This document shows, piece by piece, positions 1 through 8,358 of a stretch of 57,622 bases of DNA. The DNA lies in the NCBI GenBank assembly GCA_009780325.1, contig WRAF01000010.1:1-57622 (forward strand), in the 5' to 3' direction. The DNA comes from Bacillota bacterium. GTDB lineage: Bacteria > Bacillota > Clostridia > Christensenellales > Pumilibacteraceae. A program made the translations under genes and the position numbers. How positions within the stretch are numbered: the first letter of the stretch is position 1; each line of letters begins with the position of its first letter. Below the pieces are notes generated by a model. That model was not told the origin of the DNA and searched no databases. It worked only from the letters and a program-made list of their open reading frames with translations.

Positions 1-487
<487 letters not shown>

Positions 488-818
488 CACGGGATTGCTT
501 GGCAAATGTCAGAGCAATCAGGCTAAATTACAAGTTTTAATGAGACTTTTTAAAAATCATATGGAAGACAACTGTTAAAAGTTTGTCTTGAATTCTCTCA
601 AAGGAGGTTTAGTGTCCAAAGCTATTACTTCCGCCTAATCAGTCATACTGATGGGTTCTCATTCTATATTCAGTTGTGAGTGTGCTGTGTGTTTATTTGA
701 TTTAAAGCACCAATTAAAACTTAATGTCATCCTGTAAGGATCTCACCTTATAAAAAATTATGACACTAAACTAAATGAAGAAGCTAAAGTCTTAAGATAA
801 ACACATCCATTCATCCAT
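488..818 (+). other. 23S-5S spacer
   Basis: The transcribed spacer between 23S and 5S rRNA is long, about 330 bases, and contains no tRNA gene that I can recognise. It holds a short hairpin right after the 23S end and, around 724-768, a partial copy of the dispersed TGTCATCCTGTAAGGATCTC type repeat that recurs at 8188-8470 and 34751. I see no coding region. Confidence 0.7.
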
Positions 819-936
819 TGTGGTGTTTATAGCGCTGGGGTCCCACCCGTTCTCATCTCGAACACGGAAGTTAAGCCTAGCTGCGCCGATGGTACTTGTC
901 GGGTAACCGACCGGGAGAGCAGGTCAATGCCACATT
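819..936 (+). rRNA. rrf: 5S ribosomal RNA
   Basis: The gene has the conserved 5S core GGTCCCACCCGTTCTCATC followed by AACACGGAAGTTAAGC, and the distal GGGAGAGCAGGTCAATGCCACA. The ends TGTGGTG (near 820) and TGCCACA (near 928-934) pair to form helix I. The length of about 117 bases is normal. It lies in the same direction as the 23S rRNA and is followed at once by a terminator. Confidence 0.97.
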
Positions 937-940
937 TCAT

Positions 941-978
941 TTAAAAAACCGAATAGAGCAATCTAGTCGGTTTTTTCT
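941..978 (+). terminator. Rho-independent terminator of the rRNA operon
   Basis: An A-tract leads into CCGAATAGA, a GCAA loop, TCTAGTCGG and a run of six T. It ends the rRNA operon. The same hairpin with one base changed is reused after the zinc-ribbon gene at 3038-3074. Confidence 0.85.
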
Positions 979-1100
979 TTATGCTATAGGAAAAATCAAT
1001 TTCTCACGACAGTTGGAGCGCCCAAAAAAACCTGTGCCCACTGCATTTGCGGGGTCTGAGCGTTAATCTCGACGATAGAATCGCAGAGAGGTTTGAACAA
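972..1100 (+). repeat. Dispersed repeat, copy A (degenerate)
   Basis: The stretch starts with TTTATGCTATAGGAA right after the rRNA terminator. The same short start motif recurs near 1604 (copy B), 1721 (copy C) and, inverted, near 57600 (copy D). Copies A and B also share an A-run followed by a CTCACTGCA / CCCACTGCA segment. The sequence is richer in G+C than its surroundings and has no convincing reading frame. Family membership of A and B is weaker than that of C and D. Confidence 0.4.
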
Positions 1101-1124
1101 ATCGAAAAAAGTGCAAGGAATTAG

Positions 1125-1153
1125 TTGATTTTTCTTCAAGAATAGTGTAAACT
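1125..1153 (+). promoter_or_regulatory. Possible promoter of the 88-residue gene
   Basis: TTGATT, a 17-base spacer ending in TG, and TAAACT. The start of transcription would lie near 1160, giving a leader of about 33 bases with an AGGAG ribosome site. The -10 box is a weak match. Confidence 0.35.
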
Positions 1154-1192
1154 TTGTCTTGAGTGCTTTTTAATTGCACTTAGGAGCTAAAC

Positions 1193-1459
1193 ATGGATTT
1201 TGGTCAATTAAATGGTTACGGCAATTTGTCGACCGAGCAAAAAAGAATAATTTTAGAAATTGAGCCTAAATTTAGGCAAGGGATAAGTCCTAATAACAAT
1301 GATTTTATAGGAATAACATTAGAAACGATAGCTGTGTTAGGATATGTTTGGAATGCGAATAAAGATAACTTTACAGGGCATCAAATAAATGCAATGAAAT
1401 CTCAAATGCAGTTCATTGTAGAGAATGTGAAAATAAATGGTAAATATAAAAATGTGTAA
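1193..1459 (+). CDS. Small protein of unknown function (88 aa)
   Basis: I do not recognise this protein. The ATG is preceded by AGGAG at a good distance (about 1182-1186), and a terminator follows 35 bases after the stop, so it looks like a complete single-gene unit. The product is soluble and slightly basic, with no signal peptide or membrane segment. It has a central hydrophobic stretch (ITLETIAVLGYVW, about residues 46-58) and a Lys/Asn-rich tail. It sits in repeat-rich accessory DNA just after the rRNA operon and shares no obvious homology with its neighbours. Confidence 0.6.
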   Translation: MDFGQLNGYGNLSTEQKRIILEIEPKFRQGISPNNNDFIGITLETIAVLGYVWNANKDNFTGHQINAMKSQMQFIVENVKINGKYKNV

Positions 1460-1493
1460 GGTAAAAAAATATCAATAGAAATCGAAATGAATG

Positions 1494-1525
1494 AAACGGC
1501 TTTCTTTATAGAGGCCGTTTTTTCT
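1494..1525 (+). terminator. Terminator of the 88-residue gene
   Basis: AAACGGC, a loop, GCCGTTT and then TTTT form a compact rho-independent terminator. Confidence 0.75.
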
Positions 1526-1599
1526 ATGCCAAAAATGAGGAGGACAGAGGATGGTAACAAAGGTCGGGCGGTCGCTGTCCGAGATAGATAATAAAGTGC

Positions 1600-1718
1600 T
1601 TTTTTTATGCTATAGGAATGATACCTTCTGTGGCTTCGTGCGCTGTCGATGGAACGTGTCGCACACCAAAAAACACCAAAAAACTTGCTCACTGCAATGG
1701 CTGGTCAGGGCTTTAGTT
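1600..1718 (+). repeat. Dispersed repeat, copy B (degenerate)
   Basis: It begins with TTTTTTTATGCTATAGGAA, the same start as copy A and close to copies C and D, and runs directly into copy C. A short frame from the ATG at 1551, which has a GGAGG site before it, enters this repeat; it may be the start of a gene cut by the repeat, but I do not call it as a gene. Confidence 0.4.
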
Positions 1719-1870
1719 CTTTTTTCATGCACTAGGAAATATTGATGTGAAGGAAGCTGCTAGCATCAACAAAAAGGGAATCAATGCAAGATGCCCGAAG
1801 TGCCGCAAGGCGCAAGCCCGCGAAGACCTCATAGCACGGGCTTATGTGCCCTAAGGGCACTTTTGTTCTT
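1719..1870 (+). repeat. GC-rich hairpin repeat, copy C
   Basis: About 150 bases starting TTTTTCATGCACTAGGAA and ending at GTGCCCTAAGGGCAC plus TTTTGTTC. The same element occurs on the opposite strand at 57471-57621, with long identical blocks such as CATCAACAAAAAGGG, CCGCAAGGCGCAAGCCC and GGGCACTTTTGTTC. Inside are nested stems (AGCCCG with CGGGCT; GTGCCC with GGGCAC). There is no reading frame, so it looks like a non-autonomous repeat or the gene of a small structured RNA. Confidence 0.75.
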
Positions 1871-2218
1871 TTAAGAGTCAAACTCCTGTGACTTATTGTA
1901 TTTTTAATGTTTGCGCATTCTATTGAAAAACAATTAATATCATCCTGTGGAATCATGCTTTAGAAAATACAATGGTAATTAATTTAATATCAACAGAACA
2001 TTTTTTATATAGTTGTGGTATGAGGAGCAAAAATGCTTGGTGTCTGCAAGGGCATTTTTGTGACAATTTCAAAAGGTTTTAAGCACGGCTTGCCTTGGTT
2101 TAAAACCTTTTAAAACCTTTTATAATTAATTTATTGCATTGTTGATAGCTTTTTTATGAGTGAGTAAAAAATTCACACAAAAAAGTCAAAAAATATAGTT
2201 TTATCTCATGTAAAACGC
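1871..2218. other. Intergenic region with two terminator-like hairpins
   Basis: No gene is seen. Two strong inverted repeats are present: AAAAATGC paired with GCATTTTT (about 2028-2058), and a 12-base stem AAAAGGTTTTAA paired with TTAAAACCTTTT (2071-2111). Either could end transcription in both directions. The rest is AT-rich; 2120-2218 matches the region upstream of the second zinc-ribbon gene (about 5325-5402). Confidence 0.5.
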
Positions 2219-2251
2219 TTGACAGACGACGACGACGACGACGTGTATACT
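2219..2251 (+). promoter_or_regulatory. Promoter with a (GAC)n microsatellite between -35 and -10
   Basis: TTGACA at 2219-2224 and TATACT at 2246-2251 are separated by 21 bases made of six GAC units plus GTG. A spacer of 21 is too long for good sigma-A promoter activity, and loss of one repeat unit would give 18. The homologous promoter at 5403-5426 has fewer units. The repeat can plausibly switch or tune expression by slippage; this is inferred from spacing alone. Confidence 0.55.
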
Positions 2252-2355
2252 TATTGTGTGTTAATAACTTTCTAATTTTGAAAATTCAATCTTGAAAACA
2301 GTATGTTTGTTCTATAGTAATTGTTGACAGCATAATAGAAATGTGGGTGCTAAAT

Positions 2356-2997
2356 ATGAAATGTTCAAAATGCTTTACAGAGTATAAGCCTAAGCAAGTA
2401 GAGTTTAATGGTAGTAAGTTTGGCAAATATTGTTGCGACTCTTGCTTGCGAAGTACTGCTAAATTATGTGCAAGCTGCAACATACAGTATGAAAATGTAG
2501 ATTATAATTTTCGCAGGTTTGCACAAGAGCTTTGTGACTCCTGCCTAAAAGAATTTGCTAAAAATAAACCGAATACGACTCTTGCTAAACTTGTGCGAAT
2601 AGCGTTGCCTATCTGTATAGGTTTGACTATTTTGGGTTTCATAATAATTTTTAATGGGTGTGGGTATGTAAATGCAGTGAGGGCTGATAGACCTGTAGAC
2701 GATTTTAGCAGTGTATCGAGATTTTTCGGCAGAATAGTAGATGCTATGGGCATATTTGTTGTCTTGTTTTTGATTCTGCCTATAGTGGGAGCAGGTTTTT
2801 CTATTAAAAGAATTATTAATAATTGTCCTAAATGCGACAATAAGATGGACTATGATTCTAGTTTTAGCGGCGGAGGAAATGAGCGACTTGTAATAACAGG
2901 AAGTGATGGCAAGTATACTGGTAAGATAGAAAGTGATCGTGTAAGCGAAAGCAGAAGCAACTATAATTGCGGTAAGTGTGGCTATAAAAAAGAGTAG
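2356..2997 (+). CDS. Zinc-ribbon membrane protein
   Basis: The protein has an N-terminal set of paired cysteines (CSKC, CCDSC, CASC, CDSC within about residues 1-55), then two hydrophobic segments (about 78-98 and 128-150), then a C-terminal zinc-ribbon pair (CPKC near 160 and CGKC near 208). Both cysteine regions should face the cytosol, with the two membrane helices forming a hairpin between them. The function is unknown. I start at the ATG at 2356; an in-frame ATG at 2341 is also possible and neither has a clear ribosome site. It stands alone behind the (GAC)n promoter and ends in a terminator. A second zinc-ribbon membrane protein with a related upstream region lies at 5852. Confidence 0.7.
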   Translation: MKCSKCFTEYKPKQVEFNGSKFGKYCCDSCLRSTAKLCASCNIQYENVDYNFRRFAQELCDSCLKEFAKNKPNTTLAKLVRIALPICIGLTILGFIIIFNGCGYVNAVRADRPVDDFSSVSRFFGRIVDAMGIFVVLFLILPIVGAGFSIKRIINNCPKCDNKMDYDSSFSGGGNERLVITGSDGKYTGKIESDRVSESRSNYNCGKCGYKKE

Positions 2998-3037
2998 ACT
3001 TGTTAATATGGCAAGAACTAAAGTTAGATTTCATTTT

Positions 3038-3074
3038 AAAAAAACCGATTAGAGCAATCTAGTCGGTTTTTTTG
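3038..3074 (+). terminator. Terminator of the zinc-ribbon gene
   Basis: CCGATTAGA, a GCAA loop, TCTAGTCGG and T7, preceded by an A-tract. It is almost identical to the rRNA operon terminator at 941-978, which suggests copying of this module. Confidence 0.9.
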
Positions 3075-4005
3075 TTGCCTTCATATTGGTCATTACGAGG
3101 AGTTGAGCGACGAAACAATTCAGAAAATTATCTTTTATATATGAATATTTTTTTTGTATTAATTGCATGAAAAAATCTCATAAAATTTTAGATATATCAT
3201 TCATGCAAAATCACGATTCTTGGTATATATAATAATGGTATTAGGCTTGAGCAGTACCCTCTCAAGTCCTTTTGTCATTTGCTATCTTTTGAGGCATAAA
3301 AAATGGCGGCTTTTTTGTGTTGTTCACGCTTGCAAATGGTTTTTTTTCTTGCTAATAAATAAATGTTAAAATGTAGGTAAAAATGCACGCTAAAAATAAT
3401 GTAGAATATTTTTCAAATTACCCCCCTCAAATGTGCTGTTCTCGGTATATATAGTGATGAATAAAAAAATACTTGTCCCACAAAAAAAGCAAACTATCAA
3501 AGATGCATGGCACTAGAAAATGCAGAATTTAATGTGCCTAATTATGACAAACTTGATTAGTTTGAAATTTGCATTAAAAAATTTGATAACAAAACTTAAT
3601 ATTTTGAAAACATAATTGAAATTGACTCGCATGAAATGAAAAATTATATTTGAAGAGATAAGTCGTAGAGATTACTTTATATTATCAGCCGATTAGATAA
3701 AAAAAGAGATTTTATTCCATATCCAAAATTAACATTAAATAATAGATAAATAATTTGAAACACTTATGAAGTGTGTGTTTTCAATTTTAAATTGAAAATG
3801 AGAAAATATAAAATGACAATATCGTTATACATTATTCAAAAAGTGAGTGCTTATTTGTATAGTTCAATAATGGTTAGCAATATAAATACATTAAAATAAT
3901 AAAGAGAGAAAAAGCAATTAAAATCAACTTAATAGCTTTTTTGTTATTTAGCTTATTAAAGTGATAAACTAATTATAAAAGCATAATGACTTTTGGGGGA
4001 TATGA
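3075..4005. other. Long AT-rich intergenic region
   Basis: About 930 bases without an intact gene. It contains two copies of a short motif around GGTATATATA (near 3219 and 3445), a run of six C (about 3421), and a reading frame broken by stops at 3507-3749. Just before the next gene is a purine-rich ribosome site (GGGGGA, about 3995-4000). Confidence 0.5.
3507..3749 (+). pseudogene. Possible decayed gene with four internal stops
   Basis: From an ATG at 3507 one frame of 80 codons reads like protein (MALENAEFNVPNYDKLD, then FEICIKKFDNK, then YFENIIEIDSHEMKNYI, then RLLYIISRLDKKRDF) but is broken by TAG, TAA, TGA and TAG before its final TAA. All three stop codons are used, which argues against stop recoding and for nonsense decay. 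In such AT-rich DNA chance cannot be excluded. I do not recognise the family. Confidence 0.25.
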
Positions 4006-5109
4006 ATGAAAAAATTATTCATGTTATGTATTTTAATTCTTTCTATAATAATAAGATGCGGCGGGGGCATATATCCGAGTTTGACGCTGCAATCCACACC
4101 TAAAAAAATACCGCAATATGAATTAACAGAATATAGAGGCACTATATATCATGCATTCTTTCATTTTTTGATAGCTTTCCCCAAAACAGCTTTTTCAAAT
4201 CCATATGGGCATTGCTTAAATCGTGATACTATTACCGCTAGAGAATTTTGGCAGGCATTAGAAGAATTTTATATCAATGGTTTTATATTAATAGACATAA
4301 ATGACACAGTTATTATAGACGAAAACGGCGGTATTAGCAAAAAACCATATTTAATGCTGCCGCCTAATACCAAGCCGTTGATTTTGTCATTTGATGATAT
4401 AAACTATTATCCAAAAAATTTAGGGTATGGAACAGTAGATAAAATTGTGTTAGATGAATATGGCAGGCTGGCTACATCTACCTCAATGCCCGATGGGACT
4501 ATATATATATCACGAGATAATTGTGCTATTCCACTCTTAGAGCAATTTATAGAACAGAATCCAAATTTTTCACCTTTTAAAGCAAAGGGTACTTTGGCAT
4601 TAACAGGGTTTGCTGGGATTTTAGGTTATCGTACTCAAGCTGGCAGCCTCAATAGGGAATGTGAGATAAAAGCGGTTATACCTATTATTGATATGTTGCT
4701 TGCTAACGGCTGGAGTTTTGCATCTCACAGCTATGGACACGGTCGTATGAATAATCGTACACTAGAACAATTAAAGCAAGACACACGGCGCTGGGATGAA
4801 GAAGTCCGCCCGTTGGTGGGTGATAATATGGTTTATGTTTTTCCTTATGGTGAATATCCTAGCAGCCATCAAGATCCTAGATTTCAATATCTTATTGATT
4901 TTGGGTTTAGGATATTTTGCGGGGTAGGAATTAAACCATATTTCATAAATCGTAAGTTTGATAACAACGCTTATGTATTTATGGACAGAGCAGCTATTGA
5001 CGGATTTACCCTAAGAAATCATGGGAGTATGTTTAAGCGCTATTATGGTATAAATGCAGATTTTATTTATAATCCTTGCGAGAGAATCGGGACGATATTT
5101 AACATATAA
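4006..5109 (+). CDS. Polysaccharide deacetylase-family (NodB-like) exported protein
   Basis: The N-terminus (MKKLFMLCILILSIII, then Arg-Cys-Gly-Gly) is a signal sequence; the Cys near residue 18 could be lipidated, but Arg at -1 makes a poor lipobox. The core matches the NodB/carbohydrate esterase 4 fold: LILSFDD with the Asp pair at residues 130-131, and SHSYGHG with His241 and His245, which are the usual metal ligands. Members remove acetyl groups from surface glycans or peptidoglycan. The C-terminal half shows the further motif VFPYGEYPS. The substrate is unknown. The ATG has GGGGGA about 6 bases upstream. It is a single gene in an accessory region. Confidence 0.8.
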   Translation: MKKLFMLCILILSIIIRCGGGIYPSLTLQSTPKKIPQYELTEYRGTIYHAFFHFLIAFPKTAFSNPYGHCLNRDTITAREFWQALEEFYINGFILIDINDTVIIDENGGISKKPYLMLPPNTKPLILSFDDINYYPKNLGYGTVDKIVLDEYGRLATSTSMPDGTIYISRDNCAIPLLEQFIEQNPNFSPFKAKGTLALTGFAGILGYRTQAGSLNRECEIKAVIPIIDMLLANGWSFASHSYGHGRMNNRTLEQLKQDTRRWDEEVRPLVGDNMVYVFPYGEYPSSHQDPRFQYLIDFGFRIFCGVGIKPYFINRKFDNNAYVFMDRAAIDGFTLRNHGSMFKRYYGINADFIYNPCERIGTIFNI

Positions 5110-5184
5110 AAAGTGATGCATAATTTCATGAAGTTTTTTACAGATATTTTGCACAATTAAAAGAATTGAGTGCTTTTTTTTGAT

Positions 5185-5319
5185 TTATTTATCAAACTTA
5201 TTTGCAATTGCAAGCAAAGCCGTTTCAAACTCTAAAAATGTAGTTATTCCATCTATAATAGGATGACCTATTCTAAATTCATAATCACTTATCAATAAAT
5301 CCTTAGCTATCTTTTTAGA
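5185..5319 (-). pseudogene. 3' fragment of a paralogue of the gene at 7065-7439
   Basis: Read on the minus strand, this encodes KKIAKDLLISDYEFRIGHPI and continues through a segment ending TFLEFETALL and a stop, nearly the same as the C-terminal 40 residues of the 124-residue protein at 7065-7439. The 5' part is missing: homology stops abruptly near 5319, where the copy of the (GAC)n promoter region begins. It is a truncated duplicate. Confidence 0.85.
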
Positions 5320-5402
5320 GTATTGTTAATAGATTTTTTTAAGTGAAGCACACAAAAACATGAAAAATACTAAAACATATTGTTTTTACCCCATTAAAAT
5401 AC

Positions 5403-5426
5403 TTGACTAGACGACGACGATATAAT
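5403..5426 (+). promoter_or_regulatory. Second (GAC)n promoter, short allele
   Basis: TTGACT at 5403-5408 and TATAAT at 5421-5426 are separated by only 12 bases containing three GAC units. Sequence on both sides matches the region of the promoter at 2219 (ATTGTTNATAG upstream, TGTTAATAACTTT downstream). Two more repeat units would give an 18-base spacer, so the present state should be poorly active. Confidence 0.5.
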
Positions 5427-5522
5427 TATTTCATTAGTATTGTTGTAATAAAATGTTAATAACTTTTGTACTTGTTAAAAATCATAACACTAAAATTGGT
5501 TGTGTACCATAGCTTGAACCAG

Positions 5523-5815
5523 ATGCATCGCATTCTACTCTTTTTAATGCTTTTACTAATATTTTTAGGGGTTTTCAACTGTATTTGCTTATTGTTTTTC
5601 GGTTTTATTTCTTGCGCTTATTATGATTGGAGCAGTGCTTTCATTTTATAGTAATATGGTATGTTGTTGATATGCATTAGTTAAGTGGGTTGGCTGTAAT
5701 GATAGCAATTATTTTTATGCAAATTCTAACTTTTGCTGGTTGCTTTGATTTCTAGTAATTTAGCAGTAGTCTTATTCGCTTTATTTATTTTTGGAATAAT
5801 CGACAGATAATAATG
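5523..5815 (+). pseudogene. Remnant of a membrane-protein gene
   Basis: Between the promoter at 5403 and the gene at 5852 there are three short hydrophobic frames: from an ATG at 5523 (contains LLFLMLLLIFLGVF), from an ATG near 5700, and one ending ALFIFGIIDR near 5813. None is long enough to be a gene alone and they lie in different frames. Together they look like a decayed membrane protein, possibly the original gene behind the copied promoter. This is weak evidence. Confidence 0.25.
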
Positions 5816-5851
5816 CTGATACTGTAATTTTTTAAAATGAGGTGTATGTTT

Positions 5852-6871
5852 ATGGGGAAGAAAAAAAATGCGCAAGAGACTACAATCCCAGAAATGAGTT
5901 GTCCAAAGTGTAAATGTAATTTTTATGTGTGTGACGAGTGCCATAATTGTCAATCAATACATTTTCTTGTTAGTGTAGGTGATAAGATAAGTGTTAGATG
6001 TAATGAGTGTGACGAGTGTACATATCATTCGGATTGGAGAATAGATTGCCCTGAATGTAATACTAAGTGTGGGGCTAAAAATCTAGAGATTTCAAAACAG
6101 AGAGAAGAAAGTAATATAAAAAGGCAAGCAAAAGAAAATAAAAAGACTAAAAACAGCATAAGAACCGGGAGAGTGTGTGCTATATTGACCTTGATTATTA
6201 TGGGGTTGATATTAGCGCCGTGGGTGATGTTGTTTGGATTTGATATGGAGCTGCCAAGTTTTTTGGATGGGATATGGGCATTGCCTGCATTTAGCGTGGC
6301 TTTAATCTTTTTATGGGCGATAATAAATTGTATCGCAACAAAACGCTTGTCTCATACGCTTACACTAATGTTTGGATTGCTATTATGCACTGCACAGCTT
6401 TTGATGGCAGGGGCTATTATTTTGGCGCTTCCTAATGCTGCTAGAATAACTATTCCCAATGCGCCAGAGGGTCATTATTATATGACATTGTTTAACGAAG
6501 GTTTTTTAAGTGAGCTTTTGCTGCCGCTTATTCACGAGTACAACAATACAGTTAATTTTTTTAGCGCTATGGGCATAAACCTATTTTTCTGTATCTTGAT
6601 ACTTGCAGCTATTATTCCTATTTTTTGTGGCTGGGTTGCGTCAATAAATGATAGAGAAAGAAAAGTCGGTGTGTTGTATGGGATTGTGTCTACAATGTTT
6701 ATGGTTGCATTTTTAATTGTTTTACTGTTAATTTTGCTTGCTCCATTCATTGCACTGATAATTGACTTTGTAGCAAGACCAGGCGCCTTTGCACCAGTGC
6801 TCTGGATTATTATTGGTATTGTTTTTATCATTATGAGCACTCCAGTTATTATAATAAAAATTAAAAACTAA
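5852..6871 (+). CDS. Zinc-ribbon multi-spanning membrane protein
   Basis: Residues about 15-75 carry many paired cysteines (CPKC, CDEC, CNECDEC, CPEC), predicted as two zinc ribbons, followed by a Lys/Glu-rich stretch and then seven or so hydrophobic segments to the end. There is no signal peptide, so the ribbons face the cytosol. The function is unknown; it has the same design (cytosolic zinc ribbons plus membrane helices) as the protein at 2356. I start at the ATG at 5852 because AGGTG at 5840-5844 then sits 7 bases upstream; ATGs at 5837 and 5846 would be too close to it. A terminator follows after 13 bases. Confidence 0.75.
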   Translation: MGKKKNAQETTIPEMSCPKCKCNFYVCDECHNCQSIHFLVSVGDKISVRCNECDECTYHSDWRIDCPECNTKCGAKNLEISKQREESNIKRQAKENKKTKNSIRTGRVCAILTLIIMGLILAPWVMLFGFDMELPSFLDGIWALPAFSVALIFLWAIINCIATKRLSHTLTLMFGLLLCTAQLLMAGAIILALPNAARITIPNAPEGHYYMTLFNEGFLSELLLPLIHEYNNTVNFFSAMGINLFFCILILAAIIPIFCGWVASINDRERKVGVLYGIVSTMFMVAFLIVLLLILLAPFIALIIDFVARPGAFAPVLWIIIGIVFIIMSTPVIIIKIKN

Positions 6872-6883
6872 TCATATTATAAA

Positions 6884-6920
6884 AACCCGATTAAAGGTCA
6901 AATTTTAGTCGGATTTTTTT
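6884..6920 (+). terminator. Terminator after the zinc-ribbon gene
   Basis: CCGATTAAA, a short loop, TTTTAGTCGG, then a T-run. The stem resembles those at 941 and 3038. Confidence 0.85.
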
Positions 6921-7064
6921 GACAAGCATTATTAAAAGATACTAGAAGAAAAAATTTTAAAGTTAAAAGATTTTATAGAGGATGAAAATCGAGCTATTAA
7001 ACCAATTGAAAATAAAATTAATAATTTACATAAACCCTTTGCTCATTAAGTCAAGATTTTTTAA

Positions 7065-7439
7065 TTATTGTTTTTGAAATTGCTTTATGATCTTTAATAA
7101 AGCTGTTTCAAACTCTAAAAATGTAGTTACTCCATCTATAATAGGATGACCTATTCTAAATTCATAATCACTTATCAATAAATCTTTGGCTATTTTTTTA
7201 TTAGCTTTAGATAGTTTGTCATAGTTGCAGGTTATCCCTGGCAAAATATTTCGTTCTTTTCCTGAGCCGCATGACAGGGTATAAATTCCTTTATCCATTA
7301 GTACTTTCATTGTATCTATAAAAAGCGGCGAGCAAAATAAATGCAGAGTGTCTATTCCAAATGTTTGATTTGAATCAATTTCTGCTTTAAAATCAATTAT
7401 GTCGGACGCAAAAATTTGTTGCTTATTTAAATTATTCAT
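7065..7439 (-). CDS. Small protein of unknown function (124 aa)
   Basis: I do not recognise this family. The product is soluble, has no signal or membrane segment, and carries the segment ITCNYDKLSKANKKIAKDLL followed by SDYEFRIGHPIIDG. A truncated second copy of its 3' end is at 5185-5319, so the gene has been duplicated locally. No ribosome site precedes the ATG; instead a strong promoter ends 6 bases before it (7446-7474), which predicts a leaderless mRNA. It is transcribed against its neighbours. Confidence 0.65.
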   Translation of the reverse strand: MNNLNKQQIFASDIIDFKAEIDSNQTFGIDTLHLFCSPLFIDTMKVLMDKGIYTLSCGSGKERNILPGITCNYDKLSKANKKIAKDLLISDYEFRIGHPIIDGVTTFLEFETALLKIIKQFQKQ

Positions 7440-7445
7440 GCAAAA

Positions 7446-7474
7446 ATCATAGCATATTTTGTTATTTTTTGCAA
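7446..7474 (-). promoter_or_regulatory. Leaderless promoter of the gene at 7065-7439
   Basis: On the minus strand: TTGCAA (7469-7474), 17 bases, TATGAT (7446-7451) with an extended TGC before it, then six bases and the ATG at 7439. Transcription should start at or within a base or two of the A of ATG. Confidence 0.7.
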
Positions 7475-7526
7475 AGTAAATTAAGTGTATAAAATCAATA
7501 AAATTGGTTATTTAGTATAAAAACAC

Positions 7527-7555
7527 TAGACAAAGATAAAATAACATGATATAAT
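7527..7555 (+). promoter_or_regulatory. Promoter of the small lipoprotein gene
   Basis: TAGACA, 17 bases, TATAAT, with an extended TGA before the -10 box. The predicted leader is about 49 bases and holds an AAAAGGAG ribosome site. Confidence 0.75.
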
Positions 7556-7610
7556 TAAGTCAATAAAAAATATGCTGGACATAAGGATTCAGCAAAAAAG
7601 GAGAAAACTT

Positions 7611-8102
7611 ATGAAAAAAAGTTTACTTAAAAAAGGTTTAGTGACTTTAGTTGTTGCTTTATCTATGGTATTTATTGTTGCTGCTTTGACTGCTTGCGGT
7701 GGTGCGCCAGGCTGGGCAAACAATGCTGAAACGCCTGCTGCGTTTAGAAATGCTGCTAGAGATGCTTCTGGTTGGGAGTATATAATTTCACAGGGTACTG
7801 CTACTGGCGGTATGGCAGTAGCGGCAAGAGGAAGTCATGATTTCTTTGATGAAGACTTTGACTTTGAAACATTGACGGCTACTACAACTGTATGGTTTGA
7901 GATGATAATGGTTACTTGGTTTGCGGATGCTGATGCAGCTATTGAAGCGTATGATGAAATGAATGAAGAAGAAGATGATGAGGAAATTGAAGGAGTTACA
8001 ACTAGAAGCAGTATTACTAGAAGAGACAATAGAATTATTATTTGGGGAAGAATGCAAGGAAACTGGAGCGTTATGGAAGAAGCAATTGCTGATTTTATTT
8101 AA
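7611..8102 (+). CDS. Small secreted lipoprotein (163 aa)
   Basis: A lipoprotein signal peptide (MKKSLLKKG, a hydrophobic core, then LTAC before GG) directs it to the outer face of the membrane, with the Cys near residue 30 as the lipidated residue. The mature part is short and has a very acidic run (MNEEEDDEEIEG) around residues 123-134. No enzyme motif is seen, so the role is unknown. AAAAGGAG at about 7596-7602 supports the ATG at 7611. It is a single-gene unit with its own promoter and terminator. The Glu/Asp run makes misleading reading frames on the other strand. Confidence 0.8.
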   Translation: MKKSLLKKGLVTLVVALSMVFIVAALTACGGAPGWANNAETPAAFRNAARDASGWEYIISQGTATGGMAVAARGSHDFFDEDFDFETLTATTTVWFEMIMVTWFADADAAIEAYDEMNEEEDDEEIEGVTTRSSITRRDNRIIIWGRMQGNWSVMEEAIADFI

Positions 8103-8114
8103 GACATAAATATA

Positions 8115-8157
8115 AAAACCGCATGGGGCATTCAATGCCGTTCATGCGGTTTTTTTT
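8115..8157 (+). terminator. Terminator of the lipoprotein gene
   Basis: AACCGCATG, an inner GGCA/TGCC stem, CATGCGGTT, then a long T-run. Very strong. Confidence 0.92.
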
Positions 8158-8187
8158 GTTTATGATGTCTTAGAATATTTGTTTTTT

Positions 8188-8296
8188 AAAGAAGAGATAC
8201 TTGACTAACATGACAAAAATCTAATGGTTATACTATTGTATTTTCTATACTGCTTGTTCTATATTTATTATGTCATCCTGTAAGGATCTCTTCTTT
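8188..8296. repeat. Palindromic TGTCAT repeat, unit 1
   Basis: About 109 bases with inverted ends AAAGAAGAGAT and ATCTCTTCTTT and inner CATGACA and TGTCAT. Its reverse complement aligns end to end with unit 2 at 8359-8470, including a central GTATAGAAAATACAATAG like segment. No reading frame; it looks like a small non-autonomous palindromic element. Confidence 0.75.
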
Positions 8297-8358
8297 ACTT
8301 TCTGTTTCATAATATATATTCATCCTATATAGTACGCATAACGCAAAAAATATTTTTT

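Noticed and set aside
1551-1745. Possible 64-residue protein from the ATG at 1551
   Set aside because: Although GGAGG lies 8 bases upstream, most of the frame is inside repeat copies B and C and has no protein-like character.
7788-8135. Ser-rich minus-strand frames inside the small lipoprotein gene
   Set aside because: They mirror the Glu/Asp codon run; the plus-strand gene has a promoter, ribosome site, signal peptide and terminator.
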